Below, piece by piece: positions 47,712-58,450 of a stretch of DNA of 64,000 nt. The position numbers and the translations under genes were made by a program. A model generated the notes under the pieces. That model was not told where the DNA came from and did not search any database. It worked only from the letters and a program-made list of their open reading frames with translations. The first letter of the stretch is position 1; each line of letters opens with the position of its first letter. The stretch lies in assembly GCA_022496205.1 (NCBI GenBank), contig WTXD01000013.1:186001-250000 (forward strand), read 5' to 3'. The stretch is from Gloeopeniophorella convolvens (lineage: Eukaryota > Basidiomycota > Agaricomycetes > Russulales).

Positions 47712-49610
47712 ATGGCCTTTGTGCATCCCTCGCGTATGGCTCTCGTCCCGCAAAATCTGCAAAGCAAGCAAACCCCTCCTCCACCTCCTCCACCGCCTCG
47801 TGATGTCCCGCCGCCACCACCGCCACCTTCTAATACAAACAGCGATGGGCGACCTCCCATGATCCACCCTTCTCGCATGGGCTTCGTTGCTCCTGAACTG
47901 AGGAATAAGCCTCAGGAGCCATCGTCTTCTTCGCGCCGCGAAAATAGGCCTCGCAGCCGGAGCAGGGAGCGCAAGCCCCGTGAACACCGCACCCATGACC
48001 GCGACAGTAGGCGCGACCGGAGCCCAGATCACGACAGCAGACGCGACAGAGCCAGGGGCCGCGACGACGAACACGATCGCGAACGCCACCGCAGCAGCAG
48101 GCGGGATCATAGCCGTGACCGCAAACGCGAGCGAGCGGACAGCGACGATGACCGGCGGAAAGAGCGGCGCCGCAGCCGTGACCGGAATACGGACCGCGAG
48201 CGCAGCCGTCGCCACCGGAGTCGGGATGCCCGCAGTGACCGCGCCGACAGCAATACTAGGGTGCGCAGCCCTGAACGAGGAAGGAACAGGCGCAATAGCC
48301 GCTCTCCCGATCGCGCCTCGAGTTCTCGACCCACAGCTAGACGCGCGAGTCCTAGTTATGGCGATTACACCCGGCCGGGCTCTCCGCCTGCAGCAGCAGC
48401 AGCACGCGACGACCCTAAGCCCCAGTCTATACTACCTCCTCCGTCACAATCCAATCATAACGGCAAGATGGCCGACGATGGCTTCAAGCGACCCGAGTTG
48501 CCCCAGGAAAACGGGCAGCCTTGGCGTCAACAGCAGGGAGACATGTATAGGAGAGATGGAGGTTTCGCCGATGGTAGTGACTACTTTGAAAGGTATGTTG
48601 CGCTGCTGCCGTACAAGACAGGGCACACTTACTCATCGTTTCTCTCAGGCGTCGAAACCAGCGCATCAACAATCCTTTAAGTATTTGGCCCCCGTCCCCG
48701 AAGGCGCCCGCTCGCGAACTGTATGTTTGTACTTTCGCGTGCTATTACCTGCATTAACCCACAATATAGGTCACGCGAACGGAATTCGAAATCGCACTCA
48801 CGACGCAAGCGAGACCGCTCGTCCTCAGTTTCGTCCTCAACAGACGGTGAGGAAGAGCGGAGGCGTCGTGAAAGAAAAGAGCGCAAGCGAGCGCGGAAGG
48901 GTGAACCGAAAGAGCGTCGTCGTCGATCTCGATCTCGCTCAGACGACGGGCACCGCGACCGGCGCCGGGACAGGGACAGCAAGAGGAAACGCAGTCGGTC
49001 GAGGACCCCCGACCGCCGCAAGACTCGGACGCCGAGCCCGCGCCGCAGGAGATCGGACGAGGAAGACGAGTGGGTCGAGAAGGCCACGCCCTCCGGCTTG
49101 CTCGTCCCTGCTGTCCCTGCCGCTCCAAGCACCTCCAACATCTCGCCGCCATCTGCAACAACGGCTCGTATTGCCCAGCAAGAGGTTAGTGAAGGTGACG
49201 CGTCCGACGACGACGTCGGTCCGCAGCCGCCATCGGCACCGGCAACCACGAGGAAGCTCGACGAACGCGCGTACGGCGGTGCTCTCCTGCGAGGCGAGGG
49301 CAGTGCTATGGCTGCTTTCCTGCAGGACGGCACCGACGTGCGCATTCCGCGCCGTGGAGAGATCGGTCTAACGTCCAATGAGATCGGCAGGTTCGAGGAG
49401 GTGGGCTACGTGATGAGTGGCTCGCGGCACCGTCGCATGAACGCGGTGCGTATGCGCAAGGAGAACCAAGTTATCAGTGCCGAGGAGAAGCGCGGCATCC
49501 TGAAGCTGCAACAGGAGGAGAGGGAGAGGCGCGAGGCGATCCTCAGGGAGGAGTTCCAGGAGCTGTTGTCAGAAAAGCTGAAGGGGTCGGAAACCACGAA
49601 GACGACGTAG
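47712..49610 (+). CDS. NKAP-family (SynMuv/DUF926) nuclear protein with RS-type repeats
   Basis: Three exons (47712-48592, 48649-48720, 48770-49610), 597 aa. The Pro-rich start (PPPPPPPPRDVPPPPPPP) leads into about 350 residues of Arg/Ser/Asp/Glu dipeptides typical of splicing factors, split by YFERRNQRINNPLSIWPPSP, a conserved NKAP segment. The C-terminal domain (about 500-597) is diagnostic: YGGALLRGEGSAMAAFLQDGTDVRIPRRGEIGLTSNEIGRFEEVGYVMSGSRHRRMNAVRMRKENQVISAEEKRGILKLQQEE. NKAP proteins associate with the spliceosome and transcriptional repressors in the nucleus. The long open frames on other strands here are shadows of the RS repeats. Confidence 0.93.
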
Positions 49611-49837
49611 TCGTCGTATGTTTCGTTACTTTGAAGTTCCACGTTCTACCCTCGGTGTACACTACTTGCTGTGATGTTTATTTTGCTCATCATCAAGTGC
49701 ACTTGCGATACTCTCGTACAGATCGGACTCCATTGGAAGATGTAACGGGATGCAGGCTATGATCAACACATAGGGGCAGAGTGCATGTGTGTAAGATGTG
49801 ACAAGTAGTAACAAGCAGCTATCGAACCACAAGGTGC

Positions 49838-50479
49838 CTAGAGCTCTTCATGGGCAGACTTGCTGTCCAGGCCTACAAGCTCAACATCGAAGACCAGCGC
49901 AGAGTTGGCGGGGATAACGGATCCGAATCCGCGGGGACCTTAGAGACGTGGATCAGAACCCTGAACAGTTCATAAGGAAATAACGCGAATTTCGTACCAT
50001 ACGCCATGTCGGCGGGAATAGTGAGGGTGCGCTTCTCGCCAACGCACATGCCAACAAGGCCCTTTTCCCAGCCATCGATGACCTGACCCGCACCAACTAA
50101 TAGATGTGGACTGTCAGACAATGATTGAAGTGACGGGAAAGAGAAACCGCACGAGTAAAAGGCAGAGGCTGCCCGCGATCAAGGCTGCCGCCATGGCGTC
50201 AGCACTGTTCTGAGGTTGATAACGACGCGTCTTACCTTGAGTCAAACTTGTTGCCGTTCGCGAACAAAGTTCCCGTCTACGAGCAACGCGCATCAGCTTC
50301 TGCACCTACATACCCATTGTCAGGCATACGTAGTGGACTTTGATCGGGTCGCCCTTCTGTGCCTTGACCTTGCAGTTCGCAGGTTCGTGGGTGGTCTTAA
50401 TCTCAAGCTTCTCGGGGGCCTGCTGCGCCGAGACGAGCATCGCCATAACAAGAGCAGAGAGCCAACTGAGGAGCTGCAT
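49838..50479 (-). CDS. ER-lumen FKBP-type peptidyl-prolyl isomerase (FKBP2-like)
   Basis: Five exons, complement(49838-49938, 49998-50096, 50153-50184, 50236-50276, 50330-50479), 140 aa. The signal peptide [19 protein letters not shown] precedes a single FKBP domain: [89 protein letters not shown]. The active-site aromatic and Asp residues are present. The C-terminus HEEL is an HDEL-type ER retention signal. It catalyses proline isomerisation in secretory protein folding and should be FK506-sensitive. Confidence 0.95.
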
Positions 50480-50941
50480 TGTGGGGGTGTGTGGAGGTGT
50501 GGCGGTGGGGAGCTGGTGGATCGTTCAGGTGGAGAGGGTAGCCGATGGCTCAGCCGGGTTGGTTCGACGTGGCCATTATAGCGAGCGCCACCGTAAAGCG
50601 TCCCTGACCGTGGGTAGTGTTACTGCGGCTCGGCTCGGCTCGGCTGGCTCGGGCCCGGCTAACTCCGGCTCAACCATATTTGGACGATCGCGAGCCAAGC
50701 CGGGCCGACCCTTTTTGGAGGTCGGCCTGAGGTGCCCGCAAGAGGTCAGGCTCCTAACCAGCCGGCCTTGGGAGTGTCGCTATGAATCACAGTTCCAGGC
50801 TTCAATGAGATTGACACGACATGCCTAATTGAGAATTAATCCCACGAAATGTTTTACAATGCGAGACATATGGCAATCTAATCATTATATTGACATCGCT
50901 ATCTAATCTATTACAAAAGAACGGCTTGATCCGAGATTGAA

Positions 50942-51085
50942 ACACCGATGAACTTTAAGTTGCGCAACACTCCCAAGGACGGCTGGCACAAAATGTCGGT
51001 TCCCACGCCACTTCAAAACAAAGCCAAAGCAATCTCCGGCGACCGTGGACGGATTTGGAGGGGCTTCCGGCGTGAGGTCACGTGG
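50942..51085. repeat. Inner (subterminal) inverted repeat, left arm
   Basis: About 144 bases whose reverse complement recurs at about 52281-52424 with few differences (shared cores include GGATTTGGAGGGGC and its complement). The arm also contains a copy of the terminal core CCAGCCG...CTTGGGAGTGT, in opposite orientation to the element's own end. The structure is therefore nested or fold-back-like. Confidence 0.8.
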
Positions 51086-51499
51086 TTTCAGCGATAAGCA
51101 GATTCGCTTTGGATTCACTGCACACATCGAAAGACTATAGGGTTTCCACTAGTTACTACAATTCTATTTAACTCCCGTGCTGAACGCATCAGTGTCCACA
51201 GCCATGTTGGTCGTGCCGCTCGAGCCGGTGATAGGCAGCACATCCGCAGTAAATTGCGCGCATCTGCACCCATCGTCGTGATGGGTTGCGTGGCCATCGG
51301 TGCTATGTCGCAGGACACACGGCCGGTGTCCTGCAAGGCGCGCAGTGTGTGGCCTCCAGCCGCGTGCCCGGTGGCACGCTGTAAGGCACGCTGCCGCGCT
51401 GGCAGCGACGACGCAGTCCCCTGCGGCATGCATGCAGTGGCGGCCCACCTTGTGACGCGCCAGCATGCTTTGCAACGCACCAGCGATGGCAGCACGTCT

Positions 51500-51912
51500 T
51501 GAAAAAGCGCGCGGAACGCCAGCGCGTTGGGGCGGGCCGCCGCGTGCCCGCGTGCGTTGAGCATCTGCTTCACGAAGCGGAACGTCTTGCGCACGTATGC
51601 CTTCTCAGTGAAGAAGTCGAGGGTCGAGGGTGCGCTCGGGCTCGGCGGGCGCGGGCAGCGTGCAGGCGCAGATCATCTGCGTGTAGAGATGCGGGTCCGG
51701 ATGCGAGACGTAGCGCATGTGCGCGAAGAGGTCCCAGGCGCACGTGGCGGCGGGGGAGGAGCGCGTGCGGAAAAGCGTGGCGATGAGGCGCGAATAGGTC
51801 GCCATGGGGGCGGGCTTGGGTACGATACCACCATGATAGGGAACAATGGCCGTGACGCCGTGCGACGTGACATCGGCGACGTCCACGGGAATGCTGTCGG
51901 CAGCGGGCACAT
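51500..51912 (-). pseudogene. Broken pentatricopeptide-repeat (PPR)-like gene fragment inside the transposon
   Basis: One frame (51605-51910) reads GIVPKPAPMATYSRLIATLF...CAWDLFAHMRYVSHPDPHLYTQMICAC...PEPERTLD-like. After a frame break near 51620 it continues in another frame as FFTEKAYVRKTFRFVKQML plus NARGHAAARPNALAFRALFQDVL. The repeat-like TYSRLI...WDLFAHMR...LYTQMI and FRFVKQMLNARG...RPNALAFRALF patterns are those of PPR motifs in fungal mitochondrial RNA-binding proteins. The reading frame is shifted, at least one repeat appears deleted and no start or end is present. The high GC content differs from the AT-rich ends of the element, which fits capture from a host gene. Confidence 0.55.
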
Positions 51913-52280
51913 GAGGGAGCCTGAGGCTACAGCGACAGCAGCCTAGTAGCAGCTTCAGGAGCTGCCACTAGGACTAGAAGGATAACATAAGTATATTTAA
52001 GCGAACAAGCAGTACAGGGCACGATACCGGCTGTCTCAAACCAGCTTCACCACCCCACCTCAAGCTTCTGGCCCAGACCTAGCTCAACAAGCTCAACAAG
52101 CCCAACCAGCCCAGACACTGGACTTCCTGAAGATGTGGCCGATAAGACCAAGGGCAGAGGCAGCGTGTAAGGTTTTCCAGGACAAGGGGCGTAGGGTTAG
52201 GGATGTGCGAGAGACATCTACAAGACGGCAAGGGAGACGATGAGAGACAAGGGCATCGGTGCTTCAATGATCTCGAGGTC

Positions 52281-52424
52281 GCGTGACCTCACGCCGGAGG
52301 CCCCTCCAAATCCGTCCACGGTCGCCGGAGATTGCTTTGGCTTTGTTTTGAAGTGGCGTGGGAACCGACATTTTGTGCCAGCCGTCCTTGGGAGTGTTGC
52401 GCAACTTAGAGTTCATCGGTGTTT
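52281..52424. repeat. Inner (subterminal) inverted repeat, right arm
   Basis: Reverse complement of 50942-51085, within the same transposon. It is followed by AT-rich sequence (52440-52560) up to the terminal repeat. Confidence 0.8.
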
Positions 52425-52622
52425 GTATTTCGGAATAGTCCGTCGGCGATGACTTATATAGATAAATTGCTTTGTATGTTTTGCATAGAAAATCATATTA
52501 ATATGTCTTTCATAACAAAACATAACATATGATATGTTTTGCATGGAGAAAACTTCAAAGTCCGGAACTGTGACCTATAGCGACACTCCCAAGGCCGGCT
52601 GGTTAGGAGCCTGGCAAGAGGT

Positions 52623-53269
52623 GTGCTTGTCACGAATTGTCACGCTTTCCGGGATCATAGATCCGATCTTATCACGGACCAGAACCCACTGATGCACATT
52701 CGCGCAACGCGTCGTTCACGCGCTCCGGCGGCGGAGCTCAATCTTCTCTGTCACGCTCAGAGCCCCTCCGGAAGAAAGGCTCTCGCACATAGTGTTCTGC
52801 CCATGCGAATAATACAAAAAGCGCAGGCATGTTAGATATGTATTGGTTCGTTGTGCATGCCAAGTTTCATGGCACACAAGCTAGGGGTTCCCTTGTTCCT
52901 GGAAGATTGATGGCTGTGCACATCAGTGAACCACCGATTTCTCTAGCATCATCCAGTCACTAAATCAACTCCAAACTTCACAAAAACGTAGGATGTATCA
53001 ACAAATACATTGTGTAAAATATTGAAGAGATTCTATGTAGTCATTGTTGCGCGCGAGGCCGATCTTTCCGAAATGTGCATATCCCGGTCGTGTGCATATC
53101 CCAGTTAAGCATAAGTAGTAGCGGTTAGCTTGAGGTCCGTGGGACTATGATCGCTCCTTTCGGACACTTCCCCGACTTGGTCAGCAACTGTACAGTCCCT
53201 CTCCATCGCCCAACCTTATTTTTCACTAGTCGCCGCCATCGTCCAGCACGCCCCTACACATTCACTGAA
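52623..53269. other. Intergenic region / RPL39 promoter
   Basis: No gene found between the transposon's target duplication and RPL39. The last 120 bases are pyrimidine-rich, as is usual upstream of ribosomal protein genes. Confidence 0.5.
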
Positions 53270-53583
53270 ATGGTGCGTAGCCTTGCTCCTCTGCGCAGAT
53301 GCGTGTCTAACGCTACTATGCTGCTATAGCCGTCTCAAAAATCGTTCCGCACGAAGCGCATCCTCTCGAAGGCCTCGCGCCAGAACCGGTGAGTACGGTC
53401 TTACTTCGTGATCGCCCCAGTGCTCACCCAATCGCAGGCCCATTCCCCAGTGGTTCCGCCTGAAGACGGACACCAAGATCCAAGTGCGTCGTGCTTCCCT
53501 TGTGTACGGTTCGGACTGACCCTTCTGCTGCATAGTACAATGCCAAGCGCCGCCACTGGAGGCGCACGAAGCTGAACATCTAA
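53270..53583 (+). CDS. RPL39: 60S ribosomal protein L39 (eL39)
   Basis: Four exons (53270-53272, 53330-53388, 53438-53483, 53536-53583), 51 aa, the universal eL39 length. The protein reads MPSQKSFRTKRILSKASRQN, then RPIPQWFRLKTDTKIQYNAK, then RRHWRRTKLNI. It lines the exit tunnel of the large ribosomal subunit. The first coding exon holds only the ATG, so the start is separated from the rest by a 57-nt intron. All junctions are GT-AG and in phase. Confidence 0.97.
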
Positions 53584-54305
53584 ACACCTCGCCCTCGCTC
53601 TGCTTCGTCGCTTGCATCTCGCTTTCGCACACGAAATGGAGTGCAGGAGGAGGATATGATTCTACTGTTCTATATCGCACCACGCATGCATGTATTGCCT
53701 TATGACTCAAAACACTTCTTCCGCACCCTCATCGCTTCTCTCCAAGTGGGCTCGATTCCCTTGAGCTCGGAGCGCATGGCCTGGTCACTCTGCTTGTTCT
53801 TCAACGCGCGGGTTCTCCATCCTGTCACATCCCCCTTGGGCGGGGGCATACCCACGAGTGAGCTATACGATCCGCCGTCTGTCAGATCCTACAGGCGGCG
53901 ATGGTACATTGAGGACCGACGGGCACCTGGGATCATTTACGGCCTCAAATCAAAACCACCTTACCTTTCCTGTTCAACCTTGATCAGAGAAGTAGCCTGA
54001 TGAATATGAGTCGCGCCGGTCCACAGAGCGGAGGTCGTAGCATCGACTAAGGAATGATGAAGGATACATTGCTCAGAGCTCCACTCAATGTAACTATTGT
54101 GTCTGCTACAGAATAGCCCGCTTTCTGTAGTGTGTGGGTGTTCAAGCGTCATCTGTGGGGAGCTGCCTAGCCTGCAGTATTCCCAGATCCCTTACTTAGA
54201 AGGCAGGTGCCGGTGAACGATCGCCTTCAGTTACGGAGACTAGTTTCATGTCCAGAGGCTGCGTGCATCACCGAGTATTCGTACCGCAGGTGCGCAAAAA
54301 AACAT
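53584..54305. other. Intergenic region, no supported gene
   Basis: The 3' side of RPL39 up to the tRNA. A 119-codon plus frame from 53641 has no recognisable motif, and its start overlaps the likely 3' UTR. I do not call it. Confidence 0.5.
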
Positions 54306-54383
54306 GCAATGACCGGGAGTCGAACCCGGAGCTAGGCCACCAACCAATGGGAAGACCCAATGTTACCGCTACACCATCATTGC
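54306..54383 (-). tRNA. tRNA-Gly, probably anticodon CCC, with a short intron
   Basis: On the minus strand the acceptor arms GCAATGA and TCATTGC pair perfectly. The D arm GGTGTAGCGGTAACA and the T arm CCGGGTTCGACTCCCGG carry the conserved bases of boxes A and B. Placing stem GGGTC against GGCCT gives loop TTCCCAT with anticodon CCC. About 7 extra bases (TGGTTGG region) follow the anticodon, where eukaryotic tRNA introns sit. A TCC reading of the anticodon is possible if the stem register shifts. Either way the isotype is glycine. Confidence 0.85.
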
Positions 54384-55260
54384 TTGGTATCATCGTTTCC
54401 AAATATGTCCAAGATGATCCCTGACTGTCTATCTGCGCTCTGCCTCCCAGCAGATTTCATGATAGCAATATGTGCCGACGCAGATTACTTACATGCGTGG
54501 TCTTTGTCACCGTTAGAACAGGAGACGGCTTGATTGTAGACGGCTAATTCGTATGTGTGACCGTAGATTGACTTCGGAACGCCAGGCATCGCCGGTGGAG
54601 CTATACGTTGTATCCCAAGACGGATATGATGGTGTGTCTGCGGTTAACATGCACCACGGTCATAACATCGGCAACATGAAGTCCGTACAGTATTATGACA
54701 TAGCCGAGTGAGGATTTGATCGTCTTCACTCCGAATCGCACATGAAGGACATAGAGAACACATAGCCAGGAGAGCAAGCGGGGAGGGACAAGGCTGGCTC
54801 GAAGGTAGAGGAAGGTAACCTGCGGACCACAGAAGAGATCAAGGAAGAGACAGTGAGGGGCCGTCGAGGCTGTGGGTGGGAAATATGAAAGGATGCAGAA
54901 CGGGTACAAAGAACGGTTTTTAATATACACCCTGAGTCCAAGAGGCATTGGCAGTCAATCACCGCGTGTCACTAGGCCGAGCAGCAGATTCTGAGAGTCA
55001 GAGCTAGTCGGTCTCTAGTATTTCAGGGACCAGCGGCCAGGAGTGACTGAGACTAGTGTGCGCGTAGTGAGTCGGGTGCTGCGGTTCGACAAGAGTTTGA
55101 CCCAGGCATCCTGTTGGGGAATAGCGAGTAATCAATTGTTTGAAATCCTTTCAGGAATGGTTGACTGAGGTTGACCGTACGACTGGTGGTAAGTTACAGA
55201 AAGTTCGTGCTGCACGCGTCGCGGCCCCGAGCGCGACTTGAAGCTTGAACCGCTACCATC
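54384..55260. other. Intergenic region, no supported gene
   Basis: Between the tRNA and YSH1. Minus-strand frames near 54601-54962 have no domains. No further tRNA or repeat was noticed. Confidence 0.5.
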
Positions 55261-58163
55261 ATGGCCGACGCACCAACACTGAGCATCACTCTCCTCGGCG
55301 CTGGCCAGGAGGTCGGCAGGTCATGTTGCGTACTTCAATACCGCGATATCACTATTGTACTGGATACTGGCGTTCATCCCGCTCATACTGGGATGGCGTC
55401 ACTGCCGTTCATCGACGAGCTAGACTGGAGCACAGTCGATGCCATTCTCATTACACAGTGCGCAATATTACTCTTCGTCCTGACATTCCTTGAACACACG
55501 TACAGCTTCCATTTGGACCACGCAGCTGCGTTGACATATATCACCGAAAAAGTACGCTCGCCATGTTGTCGAAAACACTTACTCAACGTTACGGTGCATG
55601 CAGACAAACTTCCGGGATGGAAAGGGCAAAGTCTACATGACACATCCAACAAAAGCTCTCCACAAGTTTATGATGCAGGATTTTGTTCGGATGGGGTACG
55701 TCAGGCAGAAATTCACAGTTGTCCGTCGTCACTCAGCCCCACTAGTAACTCTTCCGCCGACGCGCTTGTCTCCCCTTACGACCTCTCTATGTCTATCTCT
55801 TCAATCATTCCTGTCTCAGTCCACCAGTTGATCACGCCCTGTCCTGGAGTCACCTTTACACCGTACCATGCAGGACACGTCCTCGGTGCGTGTATGTACC
55901 TGATCGACATAGTAGGTCTCAAGATCCTCTACACCGGCGACTATTCGCGCGAAGAAGATCGGCATCTCGTCAAAGCGGAAGTACCTCCAGTACGCCCGGA
56001 CGTGCTCATCGTCGAGAGCACGTATGGCGTGCAGAGTCTCGAAGGACGCGAAGAAAAAGAACTGCGTTTTACGAGTTTGGTGCACTCAATCATTCGCCGT
56101 GGCGGACACGTGTTACTGCCAACTTTTGCTCTTGGACGTGCACAGGAACTGCTCCTTATCCTGGACGAATACTGGAAAAAGCATCCTGACCTACATAGCG
56201 TTCCGATTTATTATGCCTCGAGTCTCGCCCGCAAGTGCATGGCCGTATACCAAACATACATTCATACCATGAACTCCAACATACGATCAAGATTTGCCAA
56301 GAGAGACAATCCCTTCGTTTTCAAGTATGTTTGTCGTGTTCCGGTGTCGCCTGGCCCTAACGGATTTACTAGGCACATCTCGAACGTACCCCAGGCCCGC
56401 GGTTGGGAGCGCAAGATCGCCGAAGGACCTCCTTGTGTCGTCCTTGCTAGCCCTGGATTCATGCAAACCGGACCAAGTAGAGAACTGTTCGAACTTTGGG
56501 CACCCGACTCTAGGAACGGTCTCATCGTCACTGGCTACTCCGTGGAGGGCACCCTGGCACGGGTGAGTTTCTTCCCAGTCCAGTGTTTGTCGACGTTGCG
56601 GTGGTTTGGGCGCAATGGGATCTCCTTCATGTGTATATACAAAGCAATGGACATCTTTTCCCCTCCACGTGTGACATCTAAGTCCCTCCGCCTTCCGTCA
56701 AGGTTCCGCATTTTCGACCTTTGCTGATTATCCGCGAATAGGACATCATGAATGAACCGGAAGAAGTCATGGGGCTCAAGGGCAACACAATCCCGCGGAA
56801 GATTTCTGTTGACTACATCTCTTTCAGTGCCCATGTCGACTATTCACAAAATTCGGAGTTCATTGACATGATCAAGGCTCCTCACATCGTACATTCGCTG
56901 CCTTCTTATTCGACCCGAGTTGATCATGGTCCGCAGGTGCTCGTGCATGGCGAACAGACGGCCATGGGCCGCCTCAGGGCTGCGCTGCAAGCCAAGTACA
57001 AAAATAGAGACGAAGATGTCAAGATACACACGCCTCGCAATCTGGAGACGTTGAACCTCACCTTCCGAGGCGAACGGGTCGCCAAAGTCATTGGCGGTCT
57101 GGCAGCGAAGCCACCGAAAACCAACGACGTGCTCTCCGGCCTGCTGGTGTCGAAAGACTATTCATACACGCTACTTGACCCCCGCGACCTGCGCGACTTT
57201 GCGGGCCTTTCTACGTGCGTCGTGACACAACGCCAGAAAATTGTGCTCGGCGTTGGTTGGGACCTCGTAAGGTGGCATCTGGAAGGTATGTATGGGCGCG
57301 TCGAGGAGGGCATGGACAAGAGTGGCGTCCCGACGATGCGGGTACGTCCTTTTAGCATTCCAGTTGCTAGGCACATGCTGACGAGCCGTATCCGAATCAG
57401 GTGATGGGTGCGGTGGATGTCAAGCTCACAGATGAACACGAGCTGACGCTGGAGTGGGACTCGAGCGCCGCCAACGACATGATTGCCGACTCAACGCTCG
57501 CGGTGATTACCGAGATAGACAAGAGTCCCGCATCAGTCAAGAGTAAGACCCATGGCCTCTGTGCATAATGTGTACGATGACCGACGACTCGATCCCTTTG
57601 TCCAGTAACGACTGCGGCGAATGGGCACAAACATGGGGACGAGCACCACCCCCATTCAGACCACGACTATACGCACAACCCCATGATGCGCATCCAGCGT
57701 CTGGGTATGTTCCTCGAGGCGCATTTCGGCGAGGTGGAGTACCATATGCCAGAAGAAGAGATGGAAGAGGAACAAGAGGAACCAACAGCTCGTGGCGAGC
57801 CATCGTTCTTGATTCAGCTGGACGACGCGGAGGCTCGCATCAACCTGCTCTCGATGGTAGGTCGCGCCTTGGTGATTGAAATTCTCCTGGTTGTCTGACA
57901 GTACGATACAGACTGTCGACAGTAGCAGTGAAACACTACGGAGGCGCGTGGAAGCCGTCCTAGAGATGGCAGTGTCGACAGTGAGCTCACTGAGCGAGTC
58001 GTTCGTGTCCGGTGCGCCCGAGGAGCATCCAGACGAGGGTAAGGGTCAAGCGAAAGAGCCTATGTCTCCAGTGGACGAGTCCGAGGAAGATGCGGTGGCG
58101 CAATCTGCGGGCGAAGGGTCGGTTGCGAAGGAAGATGGAGAGCCGAGTGCGGGGTCGGGCTGA
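55261..58163 (+). CDS. YSH1: YSH1/CPSF73, pre-mRNA 3'-end processing endonuclease
   Basis: Ten exons: 55261-55457, 55506-55551, 55604-55695, 55746-56324, 56373-56562, 56742-56888, 56937-57341, 57401-57542, 57606-57856, 57912-58163; 766 aa. This metallo-beta-lactamase/beta-CASP enzyme of the cleavage and polyadenylation factor cuts pre-mRNA at the poly(A) site. The zinc motif THFHLDHAAA (His66, His68, Asp70, His71) is restored across the first intron. Other motifs are GACMYLIDIVGLKILYTGDYSREEDRHL, VLIVESTYGVQSLEGREEKE, GGHVLLPTFALGRAQELLLIL, FMQTGPSRELFELWAP, GYSVEGTLAR, YISFSAHVDY and HGEQTAMGRL. The C-terminal CPSF73 domain ends in an acidic, Ser-rich tail. Length agrees with the family. Confidence 0.95.
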
Positions 58164-58450
58164 GCGAGGAATCGAATGCCGATAGTGCGGAGGTGTTACG
58201 GGTAGATACGCGAGGAATGCCCAGTACAAGTTCGATAGGTTAGCGAGGGTTATCGTACTATGATTTCTATTGATGTGAGCGTCGAAGACAAATTGCCACG
58301 ACCGAAGCGGCAAAGGCCAGACTCGTCTCCACGCCGCCGCCAGTCGGCAGCGTCGACGTTGCGGGGGTCCGTCCTGCCAGGTCCTGCCAGATCCTGCCCT
58401 TCTTTTCCTCTTTTCGCTCCTCGACCACCATCCTTGCCACGCAGGCGTCC

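Larger units (their letters stand above)
50747..52613. mobile_element. 1.87-kb TIR transposon with 9-bp target duplication, Mutator-like, carrying a gene fragment
   Basis: The two ends are inverted repeats (50747 onward: CAGGCTCCTAACCAGCCGGC then CTTGGGAGTGTCGCTAT; the reverse complement ends at 52613), similar for about 60 bases. The direct repeat GCAAGAGGT flanks both sides (50738-50746 and 52614-52622). A 9-bp duplication with terminal repeats is characteristic of Mutator-like elements; hAT and related families give 8 bp. A second, inner inverted pair lies at about 50942-51085 and 52281-52424. Between them is a GC-rich block with a broken PPR-like fragment and no transposase. It appears to be non-autonomous and gene-carrying. 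Confidence 0.8.

Noticed and set aside
47980..49378. Very long plus and minus frames overlapping the NKAP gene
   Set aside because: They are out-of-frame readings of Arg/Ser/Asp codon repeats. The NKAP frame alone contains the conserved C-terminal domain.
50620..50680. GGCTC-rich repeats just left of the 1.87-kb transposon as part of the element
   Set aside because: They lie outside the target duplication at 50738-50746 and have no counterpart on the right side.
53641..54000. 119-codon plus-strand frame downstream of RPL39
   Set aside because: No motif, and the start lies in the probable 3' UTR of RPL39. No supporting splice sites or promoter.
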